DNA of 64,000 nucleotides, taken from assembly GCF_000744655.1 (NCBI RefSeq), contig NZ_JQMJ01000004.1, forward strand, positions 1,240,001 to 1,304,000. Direction: 5' to 3'. The notes beneath the pieces are model-generated. The model searched no databases and had not been told where the DNA came from. It saw only the letters and a list, made by a program, of their open reading frames with translations. Shown here one piece after another: positions 8,827 to 18,017 of the stretch. The position numbers were made by a program, and so were the translations under genes. Source of the stretch: Streptacidiphilus rugosus AM-16. GTDB taxonomy: Bacteria; Actinomycetota; Actinomycetes; Streptomycetales; Streptomycetaceae. Numbering within the stretch: the stretch's first letter is position 1; every line of letters begins with the position of its first letter.

Positions 8827-8884
8827 CGGCACTCAAGGGTAGCGAACGGCTTGCCACCGGTCGCGGAAACGGCAGGATGGGCGC

Positions 8885-10981
8885 ATGACGGCGATGAGCA
8901 AGGGCGCGAACGCCCCCGTTCCCACGGCGGACCTGCGTGCGGAGATCTCCTGGGCGACCGGGGCAGGCGTACCAGATGTCGACGTGTCGGCACTGTTGCT
9001 GGCCCCATCGGGGAAGGTCCGTTCGGATGCGGACTTCGTCTTCTACAACCAGCCGGTACACGCCTCGAACGCCGTGCGGCACGAGGGCAAGCGCGCCTCG
9101 GGGCCCACGGCGACCGACGCCGTGCGCGTCGTCCTCGGCTCGGTCGAGCCCGCGGTGGACCGCATCGTGGTCGGCGCGTCGGCCGACGGCGGCACCTTCG
9201 GCCAGGTGCCCGGCCTGGTCCTGCGGGTGCTCGGGCCGAACGGCGCCGAAGTGCTGAGCTTCGACATCGCCTCGGCGACGACCGAGACGGCCTTCGTCTT
9301 CGGCGAGTTCTACCGGCGCGGCACGGACTGGAAGTTCCGGGCCGTCGGCCAGGGCTACGACTCGGGCCTGGCCGGGCTCGCGACGGACTACGGCATCGCG
9401 GTGGAGGCGGAGCCCGAGGCGGCCGCGCCGCCCGCCGCCCAGCCGAGCTACCAGCCCGCTCCCCCGCCGGTCGCTCAGCCGATGCCGCCCGCGGCGGGAT
9501 TCGGGCCGCCGCCCGGCGCGCCCGCGCCGCAGCCGTCCGGACCGCCCGCCTACACCCCGGCCGCCGCCGACCCCGGCTACGGCGCGCCCGGCAACGCACC
9601 CGCCGCGCCCCCGATCTTCGGCGGCGGCGGCAACGTCCAGCCCGGCCTCGGCGGCCTCCCGCCGATCGAGCCTCCGCCGCCCGCCCCCGACGTCTTCGGC
9701 GCCGGCGGCCAGGCGCCGCTGCCCGGCCAGGGCTACCAGCAGCAGGGTTACCCGCAGCAGCCGAACGCGCCGCAGAACGCTCCGCAGCAGGGGTATCCGC
9801 AGCAGCAGGGGTACCCCCAGCAGGGTTACCCGCAGCAGCCGGGTTACCCGCAGCAGCCGGGATATCCGCAGCAGGGCTATCCGCAGCAGGGCTACGGCGG
9901 GCAGCCGGACTACGGCCAGCAGGGCGCCTACGGCTACGGCTCGACCCCGACCGCGCCGCCGGCCGGCGCGCCCGCCGTCTTCGGCGGCGCTCCCGTCCCG
10001 ACCGGATACGGGCCGGCCGACCCGGGACCGCAGGGAGAGCCTCCGCCGGCGGCCTGGTCGACCGAACCCACCAGGATCGACGTTCCGACACCGGCCGCCG
10101 CCCCCGCGGCGCCCGGCGGCGTCAGCCTGAAGAAGCAGCGACTCATCTCCATGGAGAAGGACCTCTCCGACCGCGGCGACCACGGCCTGCTCGACCTCAC
10201 CAAGAAGGCCGCCGTCAGCCTGGAGAAGCGCGGCCTGGGCGAGCACACCGCGCGGGTCGTGCTCTGCCTCGACATCTCCGGCTCGATGCACGGCCTCTAC
10301 CGGAGCGGCAAGGTGCAGGCGCTGGTCGAGCGGGTGCTCGCACTGGGCCTGCGCTTCGACGACAACGGCGAGGTGGACGTCTTCCTCTTCGGCAACAAGG
10401 GCCACTCCGCCGGCTCGGTCGGCGCCCGCTCGTACTCCGGCTGGGTCGGCCAGCTCCTGAGTCAGTACCCGCTGGAGGGCGGCACCGACTACGCCGGGGC
10501 GATGAAGCTGATCAGGAAGCAGTACTTCGGCCACGCACGGCAGCGCAGTGCGCCGCTGCAGGCTCCGCAGCCGGTCTACGTCATGTTCGTGACGGACGGC
10601 CACACCACCAGTGAGCAGCTGACGAAGGAGCAGGTCACCTCCTCCAGCTACGAGCCGCTGTTCTGGCAGTTCATGGGCATCGGACGTTCCTCCCGCTCGG
10701 TCGACGCGCCGAAGCAGGCGACTCCGCCGCAGCAGCAGGGCGGTCGTGGGCTGTTCGGCGGGCTCTCGCGCGCGATGGCGAGCAGCGGGTGGGGCGACGG
10801 CACCTTCCGGTTCCTGGAGGAGCTGGACGACCTGCCGGGTCGCTATGTCGACAATGCCGACTTCTTCGCGGTCCAGGACCCGGCCAACCTCAGGGACGAG
10901 CAGCTGTTCGAGCTGATGATGGGCGAGTACCCGGCCTGGCTGCAGCAGGCCCGCCTGCGCGGGCTGCTGCCGCCGGCGTAG
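8885..10981 (+). CDS. TerD-VWA protein (tellurite-resistance/stress family)
   Basis: A 698-residue three-part protein. Residues 1 to about 180 form a TerD domain ([21 protein letters not shown], with acidic Ca-binding residues). About 185-410 is a Pro/Gln/Gly/Tyr-rich linker with repeated PQQGYPQQ. About 440-695 is a von Willebrand A domain of the TerF type with the MIDAS motif [17 protein letters not shown] and a second acidic site in [11 protein letters not shown]. Family members act in calcium-dependent stress responses whose biochemistry is poorly defined. The flexible linker suggests that the two folded domains are tethered at a distance. It is monocistronic, divergent from paaA, and followed by a 32-nt palindrome. 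Confidence 0.9.
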   Translation: MTAMSKGANAPVPTADLRAEISWATGAGVPDVDVSALLLAPSGKVRSDADFVFYNQPVHASNAVRHEGKRASGPTATDAVRVVLGSVEPAVDRIVVGASADGGTFGQVPGLVLRVLGPNGAEVLSFDIASATTETAFVFGEFYRRGTDWKFRAVGQGYDSGLAGLATDYGIAVEAEPEAAAPPAAQPSYQPAPPPVAQPMPPAAGFGPPPGAPAPQPSGPPAYTPAAADPGYGAPGNAPAAPPIFGGGGNVQPGLGGLPPIEPPPPAPDVFGAGGQAPLPGQGYQQQGYPQQPNAPQNAPQQGYPQQQGYPQQGYPQQPGYPQQPGYPQQGYPQQGYGGQPDYGQQGAYGYGSTPTAPPAGAPAVFGGAPVPTGYGPADPGPQGEPPPAAWSTEPTRIDVPTPAAAPAAPGGVSLKKQRLISMEKDLSDRGDHGLLDLTKKAAVSLEKRGLGEHTARVVLCLDISGSMHGLYRSGKVQALVERVLALGLRFDDNGEVDVFLFGNKGHSAGSVGARSYSGWVGQLLSQYPLEGGTDYAGAMKLIRKQYFGHARQRSAPLQAPQPVYVMFVTDGHTTSEQLTKEQVTSSSYEPLFWQFMGIGRSSRSVDAPKQATPPQQQGGRGLFGGLSRAMASSGWGDGTFRFLEELDDLPGRYVDNADFFAVQDPANLRDEQLFELMMGEYPAWLQQARLRGLLPPA
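9721..9912 (+). repeat. coding repeat: PQQGYPQQ linker of the TerD-VWA protein
   Basis: The stretch is built from about ten near-identical blocks of ccgcagcagggcta(c/t) type that encode PQQGY or PQQPGY. The blocks are all multiples of three, so copy number can change without shifting the frame. Confidence 0.85.
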
Positions 10982-10990
10982 CAACGACGC

Positions 10991-11022
10991 CGTGAGGGCC
11001 GGGCACGTGCCCGGCCTTCACG
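10991..11022. terminator. 32-nt palindromic hairpin after the TerD-VWA gene
   Basis: Bases 10991-11022 form a continuous inverted repeat with only one G-T wobble and essentially no loop beyond the central acgt. It begins 10 nt after the stop codon and separates convergent genes, so it can act in both directions. Confidence 0.75.
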
Positions 11023-11115
11023 CCGCGCGTCCGCCGCACCGCGCCGCCCGCGTAGCCGCAGCGGCGGGGCCGAGAGCCTGTCCGGCCTTCGCTCCGTCGG
11101 CCACGCCCTCGGGAG

Positions 11116-12561
11116 TCAGACGCCCCGGACCGAATCCCCACGGCGGCGCAGCACCGCGGCGACGTCGTCGGCCAGGCGCGGGATCTCGTCCAGGTCCAGC
11201 GTGGAGACGGTCAGCCGCAGGCCGGGCGGCGTCTCCAGACGGAAGCGCGCCCCCGGGGAGACCGCCCAGCCGCGTTGCATCAGCCCGGCGAAGGCGGCGG
11301 TCTCGTCCGGCACCGGCACCCAGACGCAGAGCCCGCTGCGCCCGTGCGCGAGGACGCCGCGCACGGCGAGCGCGTCGACCAGCGCCTCGCGCCGCTTCCG
11401 GTACGACGCGGCGCTCGGGGCCGGGTCGTAGGCCGCCCAGAGCCCTGCGGCGGTGCGCTGCAGCAGATGGCTGACCCAGCCCGCGCCGAGACGCTGCCGC
11501 CCTCGCACCCGGTCGATCGTGTCGCGGTCCCCGGCGATGACGGCGATGCGCAGGTCGGGGCCGAGCGACTTGGCCACCGACCGGATCACCGCCCAGTGCC
11601 GCACCGTCGAACCCCCACCCCCGCGCTCGCCGCGCTCTCCGCCCCCGCCCGCCGTGTCCCCGCCGCGCGCCCCCTCGCCGTCCTCCGGAGCGGTCCGGCC
11701 GCCCGGGGCTTCCTCTTCTCCCCCGCCCGTCCTGCTCCCTCCATCCCCACACAGCGAGTGGTACGGCCCGTCGACGATGCCGTGGCCGTGGTCGTCCTCG
11801 ACGAGCAGGACGTCGGGGTGTTCGGCGAGCAGCGCGCGGAGCGCCGCGGCGCGGCCCTCGCCGAGGGACGCGCCGGTGGGGTTCTGCGCGCGCGCCGTCA
11901 GCACCACGGCGCGGACTCCCGCGTCGAGCGCGTGCCGCAGCCCCGCGACGGTGGGGCCCTCGTCGTCGACGGGCATCGGCTGCAGCCGCAGCCCGAGGGC
12001 CGGCAGCAGGTCGAAGAGGCTGCCCCAGCCGGGATCCTCGACCGCGACGGCGTCGCCGGGACGCAGCCAGGCCTGGAAGATCCGCTCCTGGGCGTCCAGG
12101 GACCCCGACGCGATGCCGATCGCGTCGACGGGCAGCCCGTCGGCCGCGAAGGAGCGGCGGGCCAGTGCGAGCAACCGCGGGTCGAGATCGGGGCCGCCGT
12201 AGCGTCCGGCCTGCGGGTCCGGCCCGCGCCCCGCCGCGGCCAGGGCGGGCGCTGGATCGGGCAGCAGGCGTGCGTCGGGATTGCCGTCGGCGAGGTCGCG
12301 GACGCCCGGCGGAATGTCGAGCGGGGAGTAGTCCCTGGGTGTCAGCGCCGGTCGCGGCAGGACGCGGCTGCCGCGGCGGCCCGCGGTCTCGATGACGCCG
12401 CGCTCGCGCAGCACCCGGTAGGCGGCGGCGACGGTGTTCGGATTGACGCCGAGGTCGAGCGCCAGGTCGCGCAGCGGGGGCAGTCCGGCACCCGGCGCGA
12501 GCTGCCCCGAGGTGACCAGCGCTTCGATCTCGGCGGCGATCTCGTTGGCCCGTCGGCCCAT
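11116..12561 (-). CDS. MocR/PdxR-type GntR regulator with aminotransferase domain
   Basis: A 481-residue chimera: an N-terminal GntR winged helix (MGRRANEIAAEIEALV then LPPLRDLALDLGVNPNTVAAAYRVL) fused to a fold-type I aminotransferase domain that binds PLP. The Schiff-base lysine is in RSVAKSLGPDLRIAVIAGD. The ATG at 12561 follows AGGAGA and is preferred over an earlier in-frame start. About 40 residues of Gly/Glu/Arg low-complexity sequence are inserted between LVEDDHGHGIVDGPYHSL and the lysine motif, which is unusual inside this domain. It is divergent from a PaiB-type FMN-binding gene, which is its likely target. Confidence 0.9.
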   Translation of the reverse strand: MGRRANEIAAEIEALVTSGQLAPGAGLPPLRDLALDLGVNPNTVAAAYRVLRERGVIETAGRRGSRVLPRPALTPRDYSPLDIPPGVRDLADGNPDARLLPDPAPALAAAGRGPDPQAGRYGGPDLDPRLLALARRSFAADGLPVDAIGIASGSLDAQERIFQAWLRPGDAVAVEDPGWGSLFDLLPALGLRLQPMPVDDEGPTVAGLRHALDAGVRAVVLTARAQNPTGASLGEGRAAALRALLAEHPDVLLVEDDHGHGIVDGPYHSLCGDGGSRTGGGEEEAPGGRTAPEDGEGARGGDTAGGGGERGERGGGGSTVRHWAVIRSVAKSLGPDLRIAVIAGDRDTIDRVRGRQRLGAGWVSHLLQRTAAGLWAAYDPAPSAASYRKRREALVDALAVRGVLAHGRSGLCVWVPVPDETAAFAGLMQRGWAVSPGARFRLETPPGLRLTVSTLDLDEIPRLADDVAAVLRRRGDSVRGV

Positions 12562-12575
12562 GATCCGATATTCTC

Positions 12576-12601
12576 CTAGCACAAAGAACATTATGCACTA
12601 G
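12576..12601. promoter_or_regulatory. imperfect dyad, candidate MocR operator
   Basis: ctagcacaaag and ttatgcactag face each other across aaca in the divergent gap (8 of 11 positions complementary). CAAAG also recurs as a direct repeat 20 nt apart, and MocR proteins often bind direct repeats. Position between the regulator and the paiB-like gene supports an operator; the exact site is inferred. Confidence 0.45.
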
Positions 12602-12644
12602 TTCAAAGTCGGAAGGTCACTTCCGGCGCGATTCAGGGGGCGTC

Positions 12645-13262
12645 ATGCTCATCCATCCGTGGGACCAGGCCGACGAGGCGACCTGGCGGGCCTGGCTCGC
12701 GCCGCGCGACTTCGGCACCCTGGCCGCCAACGGCCCGGCGGGCGGGCCCCCGGTGCTGGTGCCGACCCACTTCGCCTGGGACGGCGGCGCCGAGGTCATT
12801 CTGCACCTCGCCCGCCCCAACCCCTTCTGGGCCGCCGTGGAGGCAGACCCGCAGGTCGTGCTCGCGGTCACCGACGACTACGCGTTCATCCCCGGCACCT
12901 GGCGCGCGACCCCGGACATGACCCCCGAGGACGGCGTCCCGACCAGCTACTACAGCTCCGTGCAGTTGCTCTGCACCGCGACGGTCGTCGACGACCCGCA
13001 GGAGAAGGCGGCCCTGATGGACCGCCAGTACGCCCGCTTCCAGCCCGAGTCCGCGCACCGGCCGATCGTCCCCGGGGAACCTCCGTTCGGACGGATGCTC
13101 TCCTCGATCCGCGGACTGCGCCTGCGGATCGACGAGGTCCGGGCGAAGGCCAAGTACGACAGCCACAAGGACGACGAGCTCGCGGCCCGGGTCAGGACCG
13201 GTCTCGACGCACGCGGCCTTCCCCTGGACGCTGCGGTCTCGGCCCGCCTCAAGCGCGACTGA
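12645..13262 (+). CDS. PaiB-type FMN-binding negative transcriptional regulator
   Basis: A 205-residue split-barrel protein starting MLIHPWDQADEATWRAWLAP. It has FGTLAANGP and VPTHFAWDGG near the N-terminus and PNPFWAAVEADPQVVLAVTDDYAFIP, features of the PaiB/FMN-binding protein family. In Bacillus, PaiB accompanies a polyamine acetyltransferase; here there is none nearby. Many members may instead be flavin- or haem-binding enzymes. The pairing with a PLP-dependent MocR regulator suggests a vitamin-cofactor (B2/B6) link. Confidence 0.85.
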   Translation: MLIHPWDQADEATWRAWLAPRDFGTLAANGPAGGPPVLVPTHFAWDGGAEVILHLARPNPFWAAVEADPQVVLAVTDDYAFIPGTWRATPDMTPEDGVPTSYYSSVQLLCTATVVDDPQEKAALMDRQYARFQPESAHRPIVPGEPPFGRMLSSIRGLRLRIDEVRAKAKYDSHKDDELAARVRTGLDARGLPLDAAVSARLKRD

Positions 13263-13466
13263 GACGACGGCCGCCCCTGCCCGTGACCGTTCCCGGGTCC
13301 GCTACGCCCCGCTGAATCAGCGTCACAGCGTCACCGATCGTGCTCCGTTCGGGTGAGCTCTCGTCCTGGACGGTCCGCCGCGCGCCGCGCCTGCGCCGCC
13401 CCGGCGAACCCGCTTCCTAGGCTGCCCGGACGGATCATCCGCGCCGCGCACGATCGGGAGCCCCCA

Positions 13467-14882
13467 CTGTCCAGCACGCGATCCTCATCGCCCTCCGCCG
13501 CCGAGGGTCACCTCGGGCATGTCGTCTTCATCGCCGCGGCCGCGGCGATGGGCGGCTTCCTCTTCGGCTACGACAGCGCCGTCATCAACGGCGCCGTGAC
13601 CGGCATCCAGCACCACTTCGGCGTCGGCAACGGCGAGACCTCGCTGGTCGTCTCGGCAGCACTGCTCGGCTCGGCCGTCGGCGCGGTCTGCGCCGGCTGG
13701 ATGGCGGACCACCTGGGCCGCATCAAGGTGATGCAGATCGCGGCCCTGCTCTTCGCCGCGAGCGGGCTCGGCACGATGTTCCCGCCGAACATCGTGATGC
13801 TGGGCGTGTGGCGCGTCATCGGCGGCATCGCGATCGGCATCGCGTCGGTGGTGGCTCCGGCGTACATCGCGGAGGTCGCACCCCCGGCGGTACGCGGCCG
13901 ACTGGCCTCGTTCCAGCAGGCGGCGATCGTGCTCGGGATCTTCATCTCCCAGCTCATCAACTACGCCCTGAACCAGGCCGCCGGAGGCAATCCCAACGAC
14001 CACCTGGCCGGCATCCAGGCCTGGCAGTGGATGCTCGGCGCGGAGACCATCCCCGCGCTCATCTACGGCCTGTTCTCGCTGGCGATCCCCGAGTCGCCGC
14101 GGTACCTCATCTCCTCCGGCGACCTGACGGCCGCGAAGAAGGTCCTCAGTGACGTGGAAGCCCCGGGCACCGACGTGGACGCGCGCATCGCGGAGATCCA
14201 GCACGTGATGTCGACGGAGCACAAGCCCCGCATGAAGGACCTGATGGGCGGGCGCTTCGGCCTGCAGGCGATCGTCTGGATCGGCATCGGGGCCTCGGTC
14301 TTCCAGCAGTTCGTCGGCATCAACGTGATCTTCTACTACTCCTCCCTGCTCTGGCAGTCGGTGGGCATCAACGCCAGCAACTCGCTGCTGATCAGCGTCT
14401 CCACCTCCCTGGTGAACATCGTCGGCACGGTCATCGCCGTCGTCCTGGTCGACCGCATCGGCCGCCGCCCCCTCGCCCTCGCCGGCTCCGTCGGCATGGC
14501 GATCACCCTCTCGTTGGCGGCCTGGGCCTTCTCCTACCGCGTCGGCACTGGCACCAGCGCCACGCTGGCCAACACGCAGGCGACGGTGGCCCTGGTCGCG
14601 GCACACATCTACGTGCTCTGCTTCGCCTTCTCCTGGGGCGTGGTGGTCTGGGTCCTGCTCGGCGAGATGTTCCCGAACAAGATCCGCGCCCTGGCCCTCT
14701 CGGTGGCCGCCTCGGCGCAGTGGATCGCCAACTGGCTGATCACCGTGAGCTTCCCGACCATGGCGGACTGGAACCTGTCGGCGACCTACGTGATCTACGC
14801 CTGCTTCGCACTGCTGTCGATCCCCTTCGTCTACTTCTTCATCAAGGAGACGAAGGGCAAGGCCCTGGAGGAGATGGGCTGA
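13467..14882 (+). CDS. MFS sugar porter
   Basis: A 12-helix major facilitator of the sugar porter family. Family motifs visible: GGFLFGYDSAVINGAV in TM1, the loop 2-3 motif ADHLGRIKV, the PESPRYL motif after TM6, QQFVGINVIFYYSSLLW in TM7, DRIGRRPLAL after TM8, and a C-terminal ETKGKALEEMG. It most likely imports a monosaccharide by proton symport. No ATG or GTG starts it at the family's normal length. A CTG at 13467 with GGGAG 6 nt upstream gives 471 residues and is my choice; a GTG at 13353 would add 38 atypical residues. Monocistronic. Confidence 0.88.
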   Translation: MSSTRSSSPSAAEGHLGHVVFIAAAAAMGGFLFGYDSAVINGAVTGIQHHFGVGNGETSLVVSAALLGSAVGAVCAGWMADHLGRIKVMQIAALLFAASGLGTMFPPNIVMLGVWRVIGGIAIGIASVVAPAYIAEVAPPAVRGRLASFQQAAIVLGIFISQLINYALNQAAGGNPNDHLAGIQAWQWMLGAETIPALIYGLFSLAIPESPRYLISSGDLTAAKKVLSDVEAPGTDVDARIAEIQHVMSTEHKPRMKDLMGGRFGLQAIVWIGIGASVFQQFVGINVIFYYSSLLWQSVGINASNSLLISVSTSLVNIVGTVIAVVLVDRIGRRPLALAGSVGMAITLSLAAWAFSYRVGTGTSATLANTQATVALVAAHIYVLCFAFSWGVVVWVLLGEMFPNKIRALALSVAASAQWIANWLITVSFPTMADWNLSATYVIYACFALLSIPFVYFFIKETKGKALEEMG

Positions 14883-14903
14883 CGGAACGGCTGGTCGGCG
14901 GGG

Positions 14904-14933
14904 CGTGCCGGAGCTCGAAGGAGTTCCGGCACG
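14904..14933 (+). terminator. hairpin terminator after the sugar porter
   Basis: A 13-bp stem (14904-14916 with 14921-14933, one G-T wobble) closes on GAAG, 21 nt after the stop codon. No U-tract follows. Confidence 0.72.
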
Positions 14934-15054
14934 GGCCGTCAGCCCTCGAAAGAGCGCGCGTCCGCTTGTCGCCCTTGGCATCAGGTGAGCTGAGAGCCGC
15001 GCTCAGAGCCTTGATGTTCTCGCCGCCGTCCCGCAATCGACGCGGCGGGTCTGC

Positions 15055-15324
15055 CTACGCTCGGTTGCCCCGCCACAGATGGCGTTCGTGGAGTCGGCCG
15101 AAGCGGGCCTGGCCCGTCGTGAGGTCGACGAGGATCGGCCAGCAGTCGAGGAGCTGGTCGCGCACGTTGCGGGAGGCCAGGTACGTGGTGGAGTTGTAGG
15201 GGACGATCAGCAAGCCGTCTTGGATGTGCGCCCTGTCGGCGTCGACGGCCAGCTCCGGTTCGTCGTCGCGTCGGCTCTGGTGGAGGAGGGCAACCGCAGT
15301 TCGAAGCGCTTCATCCTGATTCAC
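15055..15324 (-). CDS. Imm35/YrhB-like small protein
   Basis: An 89-residue protein from a GTG start at 15324 (NQDEALRTAVALLHQ). The centre reads GLLIVPYNSTTYLASRN and is followed by CWPILVDLTTGQARFGRL. The W/IVPYxSxxYL and PILVDxxTG pattern is that of the Imm35/YrhB family, often found as immunity proteins to polymorphic toxins. No toxin gene is adjacent. The start is uncertain because no clear ribosome-binding site precedes it. The call rests on motif resemblance only. Confidence 0.6.
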   Translation of the reverse strand: MNQDEALRTAVALLHQSRRDDEPELAVDADRAHIQDGLLIVPYNSTTYLASRNVRDQLLDCWPILVDLTTGQARFGRLHERHLWRGNRA

Positions 15325-15625
15325 GCCCACACCCCCACCTGTCCCTACGGCATCCGAGCGGCCACGCCGTCCGTAAACCCGCTGGCTGCGATGGGGCAGA
15401 CGACCCAGTCCGCACCCCGGGTCCCGTCCTTTACCGTGCGGGCGACCCCATCGCTCGGAGAAGCCTACTCCACGGAACCGGCCCGTCCACCTGTGGGCCG
15501 GGCTGGCGGTCGAGTCGCGCTGCACCGTGGATGAGCTGGAAAAACGTGACACGAAAGCCGTTGATCTCCCGGTCGGACCACGATAGGAAGACGGTCCCCG
15601 AACCACCATGTGATCAGAGGACCGA
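15325..15625. other. intergenic interval, no gene seen
   Basis: About 300 nt between two divergent genes. Short frames exist on both strands, but none has family-like composition or a ribosome-binding site. It presumably holds both promoters. Confidence 0.6.
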
Positions 15626-16552
15626 ATGTCACCCTCCAACCGGGACGACACCGTTGGGCCCAGCGCAGTGCCGCGTCGACGCCGAAGGGTGTGGATGAGC
15701 GGCGGCGCGGCCGCCCTGCTCGTCCTGGGCGCGGTCGGCTACTACGCCCTCACCGACAACGGACCTCGCCTGTCCGGTCAGGGCAACCGTCTGGGCCTCC
15801 CGCCATCGGTGGCTCACGCACCGTTCGTCGTCGCGGACTTCTCCCTCTGCCTGGATCAGCCGGGGACCGTGACCGTCACCGGTGTCCGTCCCGTCCGGAG
15901 TGAAGGGGGCCTCGCGATCCGGGGCTTCGCCGTCCGACCCTGGGTCGGCGGTTCGGCCATGGGCGGGAACGGAACGCTGGCGGCGGCCGGCTACCACCCC
16001 GAGAGGCAGCAGACGGTCTCGATCATCTGTACCGCCGACAGCAAGGCGCAACTCGCCGTCCAGGTCGAGCACACCGGCAACGAGACCGCCACGCTGGACG
16101 GCCTCACCGTCGACTACCTCTCGGACGGCTACCGGCACACCGTCGACATCCCCGGCCAGGCCACGGTGTGCGCGTTTCACGATCAGCAGCACTCGGACTG
16201 CGGACGGTCGCCTCAGGTCGACTGGTCCGATCCGGCGAGCGCGATGGCCGGCGAGAAGATACTGGCCAGCACCGGTCGACGTACCGGCGACCTTCAGGTC
16301 CCGCTGCCGGGAAAGATCCCGGCCGGGACGACCTGGGTGACGACGGAGTGCCAGGGGACGGGCACTCTCGTGGTGGATGCCGGGCCTCTGGGCAGTTACA
16401 CCGAACCGTGCTCCGACCGCCCTGACGGCAGTGACAACGCCTTCGAGTCGCCGCTCGGGACAACGGCGAATCTGCTCAAGGTGACCGCCGACCCGGGAGT
16501 CACCTGGGCGGTCGCCATTGGTTGGGATTCATCTCAAAGCCACCCACAGTGA
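15626..16552 (+). CDS. membrane-anchored extracytoplasmic protein of unknown function
   Basis: A 308-residue protein with a basic N-terminus (RRRRR at about residues 17-21), one transmembrane helix (about residues 24-43, GGAAALLVLGAVGYYAL), and a polar, glycine/threonine-rich outer domain with six cysteines that could pair. The charge pattern predicts the C-terminal domain outside the cell. I do not recognise the family. The start ATG is the first in frame. Confidence 0.7.
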   Translation: MSPSNRDDTVGPSAVPRRRRRVWMSGGAAALLVLGAVGYYALTDNGPRLSGQGNRLGLPPSVAHAPFVVADFSLCLDQPGTVTVTGVRPVRSEGGLAIRGFAVRPWVGGSAMGGNGTLAAAGYHPERQQTVSIICTADSKAQLAVQVEHTGNETATLDGLTVDYLSDGYRHTVDIPGQATVCAFHDQQHSDCGRSPQVDWSDPASAMAGEKILASTGRRTGDLQVPLPGKIPAGTTWVTTECQGTGTLVVDAGPLGSYTEPCSDRPDGSDNAFESPLGTTANLLKVTADPGVTWAVAIGWDSSQSHPQ

Positions 16553-16629
16553 TCCTTCGCCGATGAGCTGTCGGGGCATCAGACGTAGGATCCGGGTGAG
16601 CCTTCCCGAGCTTCGAGCGCGCAGTTGAG

Positions 16630-16845
16630 CTACGGACGCCGCTTCATGGTCCATTGCACCGCAAAGGCCACGAGGAACGCCGGCCCGGCCGCGACAAGAC
16701 AGGCGGCGGTGTAGGCGTAGTCCGGTACGGCCTGCTTCGTCCAGTCAAGCGCCATGCTCTGAACCGCGAAGTAGACCACCGCCCAGGCGAAGGCCGCCCC
16801 GGCTCGGTCCTTGGTACAGGCAGCGCCTCGGGGTCGGTCTGTCAT
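16630..16845 (-). CDS. small two-helix membrane protein
   Basis: A 71-residue protein starting MTDRPRGAACTKDRAG with two hydrophobic segments, AFAWAVVYFAVQSMAL and YTAACLVAAGPAFLVAFAV, ending KRRP. The ATG at 16845 is chosen over an upstream frame extension that has no hydrophobic or family character. Function unknown. Confidence 0.55.
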   Translation of the reverse strand: MTDRPRGAACTKDRAGAAFAWAVVYFAVQSMALDWTKQAVPDYAYTAACLVAAGPAFLVAFAVQWTMKRRP

Positions 16846-16965
16846 GCGACGGTTGTATCGGATGCCGCGTTGATCGGCAACGCCCGGCCGGGGGCTGCTG
16901 TACAGGTCAAGAGGCATGGTGAGCCGATTCACCGAACGGTCTGCAACCCCGCTCCCACCCGCCGG

Positions 16966-17199
16966 TCAACTCCTCCGCATGGCGGGAGCGGCACAGGCAA
17001 ACCCGAGAAGCCCCAGCGCAATCCCGGTCCCCCAGAGAGCTGCAGAATGGTTCGTGACCCCGGCCAGCATGAGATCCGTCCCGAGGATGGGCAGCAACAA
17101 GCCGAGAGCAGCCAACCACTGACCTCCACGCGCCTTGGTCACAGAAGCCCCGACTGCCAGCAGGGTGATCGCCCCAACCAAGATCTCAGCCATCCACAT
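16966..17199 (-). CDS. small three-helix membrane protein
   Basis: A 77-residue protein with three hydrophobic stretches separated by KARGGQ and NHSA loops, ending in the basic tail MRRS. It lies upstream of the small membrane gene at 16630 on the same strand, with 120 nt between them, so they may be co-transcribed. Function unknown; an ATG two codons in is also possible as start. Confidence 0.55.
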   Translation of the reverse strand: MWMAEILVGAITLLAVGASVTKARGGQWLAALGLLLPILGTDLMLAGVTNHSAALWGTGIALGLLGFACAAPAMRRS

Positions 17200-17392
17200 G
17201 GCAGGAGTATGCCCTGCCACCCGCACGCCAGTGAGAGGGGGGAATCCCGGAGCCAGGCGGGGCCTCCTGGAAGCGGGCATGCGATGGGCTCTGGCGGTTT
17301 GTATCGGTACAGGGCCTCGGGCGGCCGCCAAGTGGCAGGTGCAGGGTTTGGACCTTCGTCGCCTCTGACCGCAAACTGGTGATGCGGGCCGT

Positions 17393-17815
17393 CTACGGGG
17401 CTTCGGGGGGCCAGGCTTGACGGACTTGTTCGAGTCGGTGCCGGTGTTCGGGGATCCAGCTCTCCGGCGGTCGGATCCACAGCATCGCGCTGAGCCGGTC
17501 GGGATCATTGATGGTCAGGACCAAGGAGCAGTCCTCCTGCATGTGGAAGAGCAGGTTCAACCCACGATCCCCGCCCATGAGCGCACCTTCGCCGGGGGCG
17601 ATTCGGCTCAGTTCGTCCTCCCAGGCATCGAGGTCCTGCTGGAAGAGGTGAAGCTCCAGACGGGCATCCATGAAGCTGGCGTGCGCCAGCACCTCAGCTC
17701 GTAGAACGTCGTGGCTGGCCGGCAGGCCGGGCTGTCGGCCCGTGACGCGCACGGTGCAGTGGTTGCCATCTGCGTCCTCCAGGCGGATCAGGTCGATCGC
17801 TCCTGCATCGGTCAC
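17393..17815 (-). CDS. DUF5959 family protein
   Basis: A 140-residue protein. The start region reads TDAGAIDLIRLEDADGNHCTV, followed by VRVTGRQPG and HDVLRAEVLAHASFMDARLE, then LHLFQQDLDAWEDELSRI. This order (IRL-D-GN-V-V-G-R then HD-L-AE then L-L-DL-W) matches DUF5959, a Streptomyces family of unknown role. A GTG at 17815 is chosen because the upstream extension is arginine-rich and non-homologous in character. Confidence 0.72.
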   Translation of the reverse strand: MTDAGAIDLIRLEDADGNHCTVRVTGRQPGLPASHDVLRAEVLAHASFMDARLELHLFQQDLDAWEDELSRIAPGEGALMGGDRGLNLLFHMQEDCSLVLTINDPDRLSAMLWIRPPESWIPEHRHRLEQVRQAWPPEAP

Positions 17816-18017
17816 TGCTGCCTCGCATCTCCTTGTGCTGGTCCGGCGGGCATCATTCCTCATCAGGATTCGAGCGGGTTCGCGACCCCGCACTCACGGT
17901 TCGAAGGCCGGCCCGCTGCCGCGAGCAGCCGATCCGGCCCGGAACCTGTGAGCGTCGGGTCGACCGGACCCGGAAACCGGCCGAAGCCCAAAGCTGTCGG
18001 TCAGCTACGGTGGCGCG

